Positions 1 to 8,515 are shown, counted from the stretch's first letter. The stretch: DNA of 12,176 nucleotides from Chloromonas sp. AAM2 (GCA_004335635.1 QAXH01004500.1:1923-14098); one strand, 5' to 3'. Made by a program: numbers and translations. Notes: generated by a model not told the origin, from the sequence alone.

Positions 1-724
1 AGAGATCATCAACGGCCGCCTGGCCATGCTGGGCTTCGTGGCCGCTTTGGGTGCAGAGCTGAGCTCAGGTGAGAGAGTGATGTTCGGATGGAACGATTTG
101 GAGAAATCTATCCACACGTGTGTGGAAAGCTTTACCTGTTGCAATCAATGTTTCACAGGTCATTTTTTACCGTGTTTGTACAGTCAGTGTTCTCTCACAA
201 GCACTACTGTTTTCTCACAATGCAGGCGAGAGCGTGTTGAAGCAGGTGTCTGAGGCACCCTCTCTGATTGCCATCACATTCCTGCTCTTCATCGCTGCAT
301 CCCTGGTGAGAACTTGCTCACAACCGTGTGTACTCAGCTCATATATCATACAAAAAATGTGGCGGGGCCATAAGGACCGTAGCCGTGCTAGTCTGCTTGT
401 ATCATCTGCATGTGATAGGTGATGTTGACTTCTCTCCAGACTCAGTTGGCTTGACAGGCAGGTGCAGTACCATCAGCTTCGATCATACAAATTGCACGCA
501 CTGTTGTTACATTGCCTGCGACGTCACGTGGATGGAATGTGCCACTCAGATTGCATGACAAATGCTTCCTGACCGCTAAATTGCAGGTCCCTGCATTCAT
601 GCGCAAGAAGGAGAGCTTGGGTCCCTTCACCCCCACTGCTGAGCTCATCAACGGCCGTGCTGCCATGATTGGGTTCGCTGCCATGCTCGCCCTGGAGGTT
701 GCGCGTAATGCACCTCTGTTCTAG
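1..724 (+). CDS. ELIP: Early light-induced protein (ELIP), 3' exons
   Basis: This is the C-terminal part of an ELIP, a thylakoid membrane protein of the LHC superfamily that binds chlorophyll and carotenoid and protects against light stress. Exons are 1-68, 226-305 and 587-724. Both introns are GT-AG (157 and 281 nt), and the phases join cleanly (split Gly at 68/226, phase 0 at 305/587). Reading frame 2 gives the motif EIINGRLAMLGF (helix I, generic ExxNxR chlorophyll-binding motif), then a middle hydrophobic helix starting SLIAITFLLF and followed by PAFM, then ELINGRAAMIGF (helix III). The protein ends NAPLF and a TAG stop. The three-helix order and the near-repeat of helices I and III are typical of ELIPs rather than the one-helix OHP/HLIP proteins. 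The N-terminal transit peptide and the start lie upstream of the window. SEP or other LHC-like proteins are the less likely alternatives. Confidence 0.9.
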
Positions 725-1670
725 ATGGCAGTGGTCACCTGTCAGACAGGGTCAAGAGGCGTAACAGTTGGGGTTTTATTCAAACAGCTGATGTATGCGG
801 AACAACAAGGAATGAATAAACCTTTTCATTGTTATTTTATCAGCAGCGCTAACTTATCACCAATTCATAATCATGTACGTGCTAGGCAGGCTTTGTACAG
901 GGAAGCCTGTGCTCGTATGTATTGAAGCTGGCATGTTCCCATGGAACTGGTGAAGCCATGTACATATGTACGCGTGTAGTTGTAGTATTAATAAGTGAAC
1001 ATATCGTATCTTGGTTCATGCATGATCACATGCACTGTATCATGATACTTTGTAACAACAGTTCCACAGTTTGCGACTTGTACTGTGCGTGCCGGTAAGA
1101 TGACAAGGCACTGCCTGTGCAGTCGCTTCACTCCGTCAGGTTCTGTGCACTGCATGTATGGCATACATGACAGGTTGTTAGCTTCCCATAACTACACCTT
1201 TCATACCGCTGTGCTCTGCTTTCACACTAACCATCTGCATGACATGCAATAAGATAGATATTGCTCCGTCTTGATGAAAATAACAATCTTCAAAGTCCAC
1301 CGGATGTTGCTAACAACGTACGCACAATGTTCAGCTGCTACTATGTGCATCTTGCTCTTACACAATGCTTAAAGTCCCCTGGATATTGTTCCCGTCCTGG
1401 ATACAGTGCCTAAGTGACCATGCAGTCGTATATATCACCTGTCAGGTTTGCGCAATTCAACAGTGTTGCAGTTCAAGACCCTCAGTCGTCAGTCACTGCC
1501 ACACATCTGTTTGCAATCTCAACGCGACTCTGGGCTGGACAGATTCTGCACCGGAGTGTGACGTCCAAGGATCCGTGTGGCGTCCAACGATTCGCGAACC
1601 CCTTACGCATCGCTGGTCACACGTAACACATGTACGAGGACATCGGTGTTGTGAGAAGCTCGTGGTATCA
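725..1670. other. ELIP 3' UTR, intergenic DNA and 5' leader of next gene
   Basis: No convincing coding segment is seen here. The first part is the ELIP 3' UTR to about 1070. The rest is moderately AT-rich DNA with many CATG/TGCA words. The stretch just before 1671 is open in frame back to an ATG at 1365, but that extension is Cys-, His- and Trp-rich with no coding-like character, so I read it as promoter and 5' leader of the downstream gene. Confidence 0.55.
1051..1055 (+). terminator. TGTAA polyadenylation signal of ELIP
   Basis: TGTAA lies 327 nt after the ELIP stop codon. TGTAA is the standard near-upstream poly(A) element in chlorophyte algae, and similar spacing is seen after the other genes in the window. 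Confidence 0.5.
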
Positions 1671-2349
1671 ATGGCGGGCGACGATGTCACTGTCGAGTCC
1701 CGGGTTCAAGCAGCAGAGGAGGAAGCAGCACAGGCCAAGCTCCAGCTGCTGACACTGCAGTGTGTGCTGTCGGCCAAGGATAAGGAGATGGAGTTGCTGC
1801 GGGCACGGTTCGCAGGGGTAAGTTGTCATCAGTTGTTCAAAGCGTGTATAATGCCCCTTGCCTCGTCATGATCTGCCTGTGTCTGAATCGTCCGCTGCAT
1901 GGCATAGAGAGGGTGCTGCATCTGTCATGCCGATGCTCATGTGCATGCCTGACATCATCACGAATCTCTTCACACAATGTTGGCATGTACTTGTTGGTGT
2001 GATTGTATGATTCAATGATGGAACGGTGCTGCATGCTGCATGACAGGCCGACGATAGTGCATCTGAAGCCAGCACTGTGGAGCTGCTTCAAGCCCAAGTC
2101 AGCTCCTTACAGAAAGCCTTGGCCCTTGCTCAACCCCAGCAGCCACCAGCACACCAGCCTGTATCAGCTGTGCCTCACACAAGCAGACATGGCAAAGGCA
2201 CACATGACTCAGCCCATGCACCCACACAGCCGCCAGACACACAGCCTCATCAACAATTACAAGAGCCACACAGAGAGCACTCCTCCAGTTATCAGCATGT
2301 TCTTCAGCAGCACGGCCCATCCCAGCAACACCACTTCTACCGACAATAG
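1671..2349 (+). CDS. Coiled-coil, Gln-rich protein, N-terminal part (closed by TAG)
   Basis: I do not recognise the family. Exon 1 (1671-1817) starts with MAGDD and encodes an acidic helical stretch rich in E, A, Q, L and K with heptad-like spacing, ending LLRARFAG. It ends at a strong donor (GTAAGT), and exon 2 resumes in phase at 2047 after TGACAG. Exon 2 gives a second short coiled-coil segment (VELLQAQVSSLQKALALAQ), then a Q/P/H-rich low-complexity region to the TAG at 2347-2349, for 149 residues in all. The same frame reopens at once after this stop and runs to 4047, so this is probably the front half of one larger gene broken by a nonsense codon, or the region is spliced in a way not seen here. 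I chose the start at 1671 over an in-frame ATG at 1365 because coding character begins only at 1671. Confidence 0.6.
2347..2349 (+). other. In-frame TAG separating the two halves of the coiled-coil/Gln-rich gene
   Basis: TAG follows CGA CAA and precedes CAG, inside a Gln-rich stretch. It is the only stop in this frame from 2047 to 4045. One C-to-T transition from CAG would create it. A nonsense allele, a pseudogene, an unrecognised short intron or a sequencing error are all possible. Confidence 0.6.
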
Positions 2350-4047
2350 CAGCCCGCCACCCACCAGGGCGCCACGGCCCACCAAACCCCTTCCACCTCC
2401 ATGACTGTGGCTCATTGCGGGTCACTGGCTGAGTGTGCAGGGCTCTTGACAGCGGCACTTGGTCTGCTGCACACCCATCTGGCAGGCACTCAGCCAGTTG
2501 CAGCTAACTCAGCAGGGGCACCAGCTGCGGCTGTGGCAGCTGGGGCACCAGCACCAGCAGCCACCTGTCGAGAAGCAGCAGCACCAGTCCCACGTGCAAT
2601 ACCACACGCGGCAGTATCAGCACCAGCGGCAGCAGCAGCAACAGCAACAGCAGGGCCAGCAGTTGCAGCAGATGCAGCAAAATCACACACCCCTGCAGGT
2701 GCTGCCACTGCGGTTTCCCCACGTGACCTGGCTTTGGCATTTCACGTGCACCACATGGTGCAAAGCCCATGTGTGATTCGTATGGGAGATGGATCTAAGG
2801 TGGAGGTGGTTGGAGGTGCGCTGCTGCTGGGAGGTTTGGGCACTGCCCTTGCACAAGCTTGTCTAGCAAGCGGGACGGCACAAGGGTCGCACTGCGGTTT
2901 GGAGTCAGCTGGTCACGCCATGCTAAAGCTTACTGGGTTTGGTGAAACCTCTGCTGAGGCGCTCAACAGTGAGATGCAGGGCGATGGAACGGCAGCCTTG
3001 CTGCCTATGGCTGTGACAGGCAGTGATAGGGAATTGCTGCCAGCGGTTGTGGCAACAGGTGAAAGGGAGTTGCTCCTCAGTGCACGGCCATGCGTGGCAG
3101 AACCAGTGCTTGAGTTTCTTGGCGAGGTGTGGGCAGTGGTTGTGCCAGAGCAGCTGCGGGAAAGCACATGCAGTGGCAAAATCCGGTGTCAGAGCAACTG
3201 TGGGGTTGCCCTTGATGAGCAAGACAGCAAGAAGTGTGAGCCAAGCCAAACACAGGTCACCGGTCAGCAGCAGCAGCAGCAGCAAGGGCTCATATGCGAT
3301 GGTACTCCAGAGAGAGAGATTTCTCTGAAGGAAAATTGCACATCAGGCCGTGACATAGATGGGTTTGGCACTGCTGGACGACCTGATGCTGTGGCACCTC
3401 AGCATACAGCTGATCATGGCCATGGTGTTGACGAGGCAACTGTGCCAGTAGGCGCTGGCAGGAATAGCGAACATGGCGGTGGTACTGGGACCGATGAAGG
3501 CCAGCTGTCGGAGGCGTGGTGTGCGTTGCTTGATGCCCGGGAGCAGCTGATGGGCACAATGGGAGGCTCGTTTGGGCGTGTGGACATTGGCAGCAACTTG
3601 CGCTACCTGAGGCGGCTGGTGGCGCGACTGGGGCTACACCAGCTGGTGTTCGGCAGCCAGCTGCCCTGCTGGCGCTGGCTGGAGCAGGTGCTGCAGCTCG
3701 GGCAGTTGCAGGCACTCCAGACGCCTCACCACGGGGCTTATCCGGCAGGAACCATGGAGCAACAAGCGCGTGTACGGGCACGAGCCGATGGGGCTGGCAG
3801 TGGAATGCCGCATGGACAGCAGCAGATGAGCAGCCGTAGCTACGGCGGCCCGCCGGATATGGGTGTACATGCACGTCAAGGGTGGTATGGCCAAGAATGG
3901 AAGGGTCTGGCGCAAGCGTTTCCTCACTCAACGGCTTCAGTGCCTCCGGGTGTCCCAGAGCATCACCCACGTGCTGCCGTTCCTCAACCTGACAGTGGGG
4001 CCTTTGACATGTACCGATTAATGGCGCGGCTGAGAGATCAGGACTGA
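2350..4047 (+). CDS. Unrecognised Ala/Gln-rich protein, downstream part (548 codons from ATG 2401)
   Basis: This is the longest open frame in the window. It is in the same frame as the Gln-rich exon ending at 2349 and is open from 2350, with its first ATG at 2401. Counting from that ATG, residues about 35-105 are Ala/Pro-rich and encoded by GCA/CAG triplet repeats. About 105-165 is a mixed segment with the MGDGSKVEVVGG stretch, and there is a seven-Gln run at 289-295. About 370-440 is a helical, Leu/Trp-rich segment (WCALLDAREQL to the WLEQVLQLGQL region), followed by a Gly/Ser/Pro-rich tail ending MYRLMARLRDQD and TGA. Codon use becomes convincingly coding-like after about 2710. Between about 2450 and 2775 a second frame is open and Gln-rich, so the true frame there is uncertain. 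No catalytic motif is seen. A nuclear regulatory or scaffold role would fit the composition but is only a guess. Confidence 0.6.
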   Translation, partial: QPATHQGATAHQTPSTSMTVAHCGSLAECAGLLTAALGLLHTHLAGTQPVAANSAGAPAAAVAAGAPAPAATCREAAAPVPRAIPHAAVSAPAAAAATATAGPAVAADAAKSHTPAGAATAVSPRDLALAFHVHHMVQSPCVIRMGDGSKVEVVGGALLLGGLGTALAQACLASGTAQGSHCGLESAGHAMLKLTGFGETSAEALNSEMQGDGTAALLPMAVTGSDRELLPAVVATGERELLLSARPCVAEPVLEFLGEVWAVVVPEQLRESTCSGKIRCQSNCGVALDEQDSKKCEPSQTQVTGQQQQQQQGLICDGTPEREISLKENCTSGRDIDGFGTAGRPDAVAPQHTADHGHGVDEATVPVGAGRNSEHGGGTGTDEGQLSEAWCALLDAREQLMGTMGGSFGRVDIGSNLRYLRRLVARLGLHQLVFGSQLPCWRWLEQVLQLGQLQALQTPHHGAYPAGTMEQQARVRARADGAGSGMPHGQQQMSSRSYGGPPDMGVHARQGWYGQEWKGLAQAFPHSTASVPPGVPEHHPRAAVPQPDSGAFDMYRLMARLRDQD

Positions 4048-4410
4048 CGAAGGTTTGTTTAGAGGGTGTCTTTGTGACTGCAACAGTGTGTGAAGAGAGG
4101 TTCAACTGTTGTGCCTGGCGTGCTGACAGATCATGCCCACACAGTTTCTGCTCGAGGTATCAGCACGATTACGAGGTCTTATTGCTATATCATCATCTTG
4201 ATGCTTGCAGACTGCGAGCATGTCAAGCAATGCGAGTGTCCTGGTGTGGTGCACAACAGCTGTGTGCTTTTGTTTGGTCACACAATATCTCTGCTTTAGG
4301 CCAAACGTTCATGCATCAGATCCAATTGCATACTTTTGCTGGCTTTGCCGTCGAACGCCGTGGATGAATCCGCTTCAACTCTGCCTGCAGAGTATACTTA
4401 ATCATTGCAC

Positions 4411-4415
4411 TGTAA
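4411..4415 (+). terminator. TGTAA polyadenylation signal after the 4047 stop
   Basis: TGTAA lies 364 nt after the TGA of the long + strand frame, a spacing like that of the ELIP gene. It marks 4048 to about 4430 as the likely 3' UTR, in which I see no other gene. Confidence 0.5.
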
Positions 4416-4479
4416 ACCAACTTTGATGTTGCATGGGGTTTGGGCTTAACCACCCTGCCTCCTTATTTGCGCCGACTGG

Positions 4480-4523
4480 TGTTTCTTTCAATCAAAAATG
4501 TGTGTGTTTCTTTCAATCAAAAA
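4480..4523. repeat. Direct repeat of 19 bp
   Basis: TGTTTCTTTCAATCAAAAA occurs at 4480-4498 and again at 4505-4523, a 25-bp period. The second copy runs straight into the A-run of the left inverted repeat. Confidence 0.85.
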
Positions 4524-4554
4524 AAGAAGTTTGCCAGTTCTGGGACAATTCTTG
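4519..4554. repeat. Left 36-bp inverted repeat
   Basis: Seven As are followed by GAAGTTTGCCAGTTCTGGGA and then CAATTCTTG. The exact reverse complement is at 5912-5947. The A-run faces outward at both ends, as would the tips of a terminal-inverted-repeat element about 1.43 kb long. I see no clear target-site duplication outside the ends. Confidence 0.8.
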
Positions 4555-4609
4555 TGTGACTCATGCAAACTTACAAGTGCACTACACATCAATTCATCAC
4601 ACACGAAAA

Positions 4610-4646
4610 GTCAACTAAAACAGTCAACTAAAACAGTCAACTAAAA
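4610..4646. repeat. Tandem repeat, 13-bp unit
   Basis: The unit CAGTCAACTAAAA occurs as one partial and two complete copies in a row (4610-4620, 4621-4633, 4634-4646). It lies inside the segment bounded by the 36-bp inverted repeats. Confidence 0.85.
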
Positions 4647-4850
4647 TTTACTCCCATGTAACACACTTGCAAACACTTGTGGAGGGAATTGGCTTGTGCT
4701 CCACAGCAGAGTTACCTAACTGTCATAACACAAAAGAACAGCAGCAACACAAAATTGTCACATTGTCACATGTCATAGTCAGACCAGTCAAGTTTGTTAT
4801 TAAGACACCTAATTGAAAACCTGTTGCGTGTGAGTGCTGAGCTGAGGTAC

Positions 4851-5069
4851 TCATACTGCTGACTCGCCAGGAACAGGTCCCATGATCTTGGTCAGCGTGT
4901 CCCAGCTGTACACCCTTCTGTCGCCCTCTCCCTTCCTGATGGCCCGCTGCAGTCTCACATTGCGTGAGATTGTGTGATTGTGATTCTTTTTGCAGTGGTG
5001 GTAACTGAACATAGTTTTTGTCTGCCGGAAGTGAAGCGGCTCTGCATTAGACGTGTGCATTACGTGCAA
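4851..5069 (-). CDS. Orphan coding-like segment, possible terminal exon
   Basis: I do not recognise it. Read on the - strand, the last about 38 codons (ending at TGA 4853-4851) use mostly G/C-ending codons and give a sensible basic/polar segment (RAIRKGEGDRRVYSWDTLTK, then IMGPVPGESAV). The upstream codons to the ATG at 5069 are His-rich and less convincing. A splice acceptor such as GACTGCAG just before CGGGCC could start the exon. A TGTAA on the - strand at 4574-4570 lies about 280 nt after the stop, as for the other genes. No upstream exon was found, so this may be a fragment carried by the surrounding repeat element. Confidence 0.3.
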   Translation of the reverse strand: MHVMHTSNAEPLHFRQTKTMFSYHHCKKNHNHTISRNVRLQRAIRKGEGDRRVYSWDTLTKIMGPVPGESAV

Positions 5070-5731
5070 CCTCTCAACCCTTGAATCCGCAGCTTTAGCG
5101 TTTGTGTTGTACAGCTTATGCGTATGCTCACGTCAGGGAAAGCTGCAGGTACTAATGTTACATTGGTCAATGTTACATTAGTCACACTGAACAACTAGCC
5201 TGCCAAAGGCACGCTGCAACAACTGGCCTGCAATGACTCTCGGCAACACACGTATGCGCATTGCTCTCTCCCATACGCCTGCTCCTCTTCTTGTTATACA
5301 AGCATGGTACACGTGGGCACGCCAGCTCTGTCCTCCTCATCCGTCCTCTCTTGCGCTCTGCTTCTCATGGCTTTGCTGTACAACCATTCCTGATCCTCAA
5401 CACACTCTTCCGACCTGGGTATTCTCGACAATCATATAAGGTCACACGACAGTGATCATGATTAGGGGGGGGGGACTCGCGCACGCAAAACTGACTCACA
5501 CCAAAATTCAATGCACGCTGATCCTGAACGGTACAAGGTCGATGCCTTTGCACTGCACAGCCTCTAGGCAAAAGCAAGCAGACAACTGGTGCACAAGCGC
5601 CTGCGAGGATGCAAAACCGTTCCACAGAGCAAAACACACCACATGTGTCTATGGGCAGTTCATCAAATCAATAAACAGGGAGTCTACCACAACACGCGAT
5701 GGTCACCCCGCGGTTAACCCCGTATGTGATT

Positions 5732-5732
<1 letters not shown>
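5070..5732. other. Non-coding interior of the inverted-repeat-bounded segment
   Basis: Only short open frames without coding character are seen here. The stretch contains the small tandem repeat at 5154-5183, a G10 run near 5464-5473 and no recognisable promoter or RNA gene. Confidence 0.5.
5154..5183. repeat. Tandem 15-bp repeat with partial palindromic character
   Basis: AATGTTACATTGGTC is followed directly by AATGTTACATTAGTC, differing at one base. Because ACTAAT and ATTAGT flank the pair, the block can also fold back imperfectly. Confidence 0.75.

Positions 5733-5776
<44 letters not shown>
5733..5776. repeat. (AC)22 microsatellite
   Basis: There are forty-four bases of uninterrupted AC dinucleotide, followed by GCGCG. 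It sits four bases before the duplicated gene tail. Confidence 0.95.
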
Positions 5777-5778
<2 letters not shown>

Positions 5779-5780
5779 GC

Positions 5781-5892
5781 GCCGTTCCTCAACCTGACAG
5801 TGGGGCCTTCGACATGTACCGATTAATGGCGCGGCTGAGAGATCAGGACTGACGAAGGTTTGTTTAGAGGGTGTCTTTGTGACTACAACAGT
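5781..5892 (+). pseudogene. Duplicated 3' tail of the long + strand gene
   Basis: This 112-bp block matches 3976-4087 without gaps and with two substitutions, TTT to TTC (synonymous Phe) and ACTGCAAC to ACTACAAC. The copy holds the last 23 codons of the upstream gene (ending MYRLMARLRDQD and TGA) plus about 40 bp of its 3' UTR, with no start or upstream exon, so it is a non-functional fragment. It begins just after the (AC)22 tract and ends 19 bp before the right inverted repeat. The near-identity points to a recent duplication. Confidence 0.9.
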
Positions 5893-5911
5893 CCGGTTTC
5901 AATGCCAGTCC

Positions 5912-5947
5912 CAAGAATTGTCCCAGAACTGGCAAACTTCTTTTTTT
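5912..5947. repeat. Right 36-bp inverted repeat
   Basis: This is the exact reverse complement of 4519-4554; an eighth T follows at 5948. It lies about 80 nt beyond the TGTAA signal of the - strand gene, in the same relative orientation in which the left copy follows the TGTAA of the + strand gene. Confidence 0.8.
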
Positions 5948-6026
5948 TACCCTGGGAGGTGCCACCCCCTGACATGTGCATGCCCCAACTCATGACTTTG
6001 GCTTACCGTAGGAAGCCAGAGCAAGG

Positions 6027-6031
6027 TTACA
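6027..6031 (-). terminator. TGTAA polyadenylation signal of the - strand membrane-protein gene
   Basis: TTACA on the + strand reads TGTAA on the - strand, about 250 nt after the TAG at 6284-6282. The span 6031-6281 is therefore the likely 3' UTR. An open frame on the + strand across 5860-6138 has no coding character. Confidence 0.45.
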
Positions 6032-6281
6032 CATGGCTTGGCTGCATGTGGGTTGGCCAACAACATCTGACAGCAAACGTCCCAGCCACAACGTCATTGC
6101 CCAAGCTCCAAACCTTTGGATTGGGATTTCTGATCTAATTCACGAGAGCATCAGACGTGTTCTCACATTTTCCTGACGCCTGCCGCCACTACCCAAACCA
6201 AAGCCGGCGCCAAGTCCACCAATTGCTGGTACAGCACTCTATGTACATCAGAGCACCAATTCCATGGGCTGGGATCGCGCA

Positions 6282-8515
6282 CTAGTTGCATGCCACCTGT
6301 GCATCTGCTGCCACCTGCTGTGCAACTGCAGCCCTGCTGACAGGCGGCCACTGGCACACAGGCGCAATGGCTGCACCTGCTGCTGATTGAGCAGGGGCAC
6401 GTGCCATGCTTTCGAACGCCTGGAGAGCAGCAATCACTGTTCGTGGTGATGTGGCTGCAAAAGGGGGGGGTTCCCCGAGAGAGGTCACTACTGATCCTGT
6501 CGCTGGTCCTGCTGGTGCTGCTGGTGCTGGTGCAGCTGGTGCAGCAAAGGCACGGGTTTGCTCCATTTGAGCCTGTGCAGCAACTGGTACTGCTGATACA
6601 TGTGCGACACAGGCTTCGGATCTTGTTGTGCTTCCCTCTGGCCCTGACACTGCAGTTATATATGTCGGCAGTGGACCATTATGGATGGGATGGACAGTGG
6701 CAGTGCTGCTACCTGCAGCCGCACCAGTAGTGGCTGTTGAGTGGGAAGGTGTAGGAAGCTTCTGAGCAGGTGCAGAAGCAGTAGAGCTGCCTGCTGCTGG
6801 TGCTGCCTGCTGTGGCACCAAGCCAGGCCGGACTGGCTGGTCAGCTGAACCTGCGGGCAGCTGCTTGGTAGCTGCAGGAAGCTGGGCGGCAGGTGGCTGC
6901 TGCACCTGGGCTGGTACTGGCTGGTCCCCAGCAGCGGCACCTAGGTGCGCCTTGGCTGCAGCTGGCAGCTCCCCAGCCGCTACTGGGCGCAGCCGCAGGC
7001 GCTGGGACGGCTGGGGCAGCTTCTCTCCCCTCAGCAGCACATGCACCATTGGCACGGGGTTGAGGTCTTCTAGCACCCGAAGCACCCTGCAAGGGCAGAG
7101 GTGCAGTGTGTGGTCGATTAAGTGAGCAGCTGTGCCACACTAGACTGTGAAAGTTGCGTGTGGAGACAGCCTCCGTTGAATACATTGATGTGGATCACGC
7201 CACTGATGCAGGTACCATGGTTGCCTAGTGCCATACAACTGTGGGCAGGCCGTTGTTCCTAGTGCTTGCTGTACCCAGACACGTGACTAAGCATTGCACT
7301 CAATCTGTGCCTCAGGTGTACCGGGTGCAAGTGAAGGCAAAGCCACAAATCGTACTGGGAATGATAGAACGTATGGCAGGGGTTGAGCATGCCTTGGTTT
7401 GCTCGTACGGAACACCATGTAAAGTGAGAGACCACCTCTGCTGTCTCAGTGTGATTCCTCCTTCCTTACGTGTGATGGGCTAATGGTATGCTCTTCCCAC
7501 ATGTATCAGCTGTGAAGCGCGCACCTGGCATGCACTTCTGGCGAAATGTAGTGCAGGACCCTTAGTGTGAGGTCGGCCGCCATGTGAGTGGTCCAGCACG
7601 TGACCAGTAGTGTGGCTGCACCCGCCGACACTGCACATGCAGCGCATGCAGTGCCTGCTAGGGCCATGCCCAGGACCACACCTGCATGCATGGCACGTGC
7701 ACAAAGCATGGGTGTAAGCACACAGCATGTGTGCATGCTGTAACACCATCGTGCATGCACACATCAACTGCGTTTGATGGATTAATGAGTGATGTTTGAT
7801 GGGTCGAGACATGCATGCATTGGTTTTGATGAAAACAGGGCTGATCATTCCCTTTCTCACCACCAATGGACGCTGCAGCCAGTAAGCCTGTGAGCAGCCC
7901 TGCTAACACGAAGGCTGAGAGGGACAGAAAGACTGTAGCCGCAGTCACCAGTGAGCACGCCAGAGTGCCCCACATCTGCAAGCAAGACCGAAACCTATGT
8001 AAGGATGCAAGACCAGGGTGAAGGCTCTCCATGCAAATGACCATGGGTTCAGGTTCAGACGTATTCAGCAAACGGGCAAGCTGGCCAGGGCCTTCTGGCG
8101 CTGCGAATCACCAAGGCATCATTCATGCAAGCCTTGCGCAGCAAGCCCGCGCACCAGAGCTCCAAGAACAGTTGTGCGGTCAGCATACCGACCCGCCCAC
8201 GCAAGAGTTCTGTCCAGAACCTCGAGCGCCATTCTTCCACTTGTTGTCTCCACTGCCAACCCAAAGTTCGCGAGGTCGTCAAAACCTCTGGGTTAAGGAA
8301 GGCTGCAACCTAAGCTCTGTGCCTCACACCTGCAATGTGGTTCTTGAAGAGTTTCAGAGCAGGATGTTTTCGCTTCCAAGAGTTCCCAGGGTTACATGTG
8401 TAACCGCCGAGAAAAAGCTCGTCTCTGACTTACAGGACTCGGCCGCCTTATGCAAAGTAGCGCGAGTCTTCAATGTGATCCTATACACTGTGCAGGTGTC
8501 ATATTCCCTCAACAT
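6282..8515 (-). CDS. Uncharacterised membrane protein with hydrophobic hairpin and A/P/Q-rich tail
   Basis: I do not recognise the family. Five - strand exons join in phase: 8515-8434 (donor GTAAGT), 8285-8155, 7975-7861 (after TTGCTTGCAG), 7681-7525 and 7086-6282, giving about 429 residues. Residues 1-71 are soluble and helical (FDDLANFGLAVETTSGRMAL follows the first junction). Residues 72-140 are strongly hydrophobic and Gly/Ala/Cys-rich, enough for two membrane passes or a hairpin. Residues 141-200 are amphipathic, then basic. The remainder to the TAG is Ala/Pro/Gln/Thr low complexity. No oleosin proline knot is seen. The 8155 donor is the weakest junction. The start is uncertain: the exon may instead begin at 8487 and be joined to a further exon at 8672-8590. 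The gene is divergent from GR and convergent with the gene ending at 4047. Confidence 0.65.

Noticed and set aside
1365..1670. N-terminal extension of the coiled-coil protein from an ATG at 1365
   Set aside because: In frame but rich in Cys, His and Trp with no repeat, signal or domain character; coding quality starts at the ATG at 1671.
2347..2349. TAG read as glutamine by a reassigned genetic code, as in some ulvophyte algae
   Set aside because: ELIP ends with TAG exactly at a family-typical C-terminus, and the membrane-protein gene also ends in TAG; read-through there would add non-conserved sequence.
3290..4105. A 271-codon open frame on the - strand opposite the long + strand gene
   Set aside because: Low-complexity, His/Cys/Pro-rich and lacking coding-like structure; it is the mirror of the Leu/Gly/Gln-rich + strand frame, which has a coherent C-terminus and a duplicated tail that preserves its sense.
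4480..4646. CRISPR-like array from the short repeats
   Set aside because: Repeats are 13 or 19 bp, directly tandem or with a 6-bp gap, and there are no unique spacers; the window is clearly nuclear eukaryotic.
5860..6138. A 92-codon + strand open frame over the right inverted repeat
   Set aside because: It starts in the duplicated 3' UTR copy, runs through the repeat and the T-run, and has no coding character.
7241..7483. An 80-codon + strand open frame
   Set aside because: It lies within the last intron of the - strand membrane-protein gene and shows no splice or codon support.
7682..7860. Imperfect hairpin in a GCATGC/TGTGCA-rich intron of the membrane-protein gene
   Set aside because: Pairing is short and interrupted; the words are common background in this genome, unlike the near-perfect palindrome at 10758-10830.
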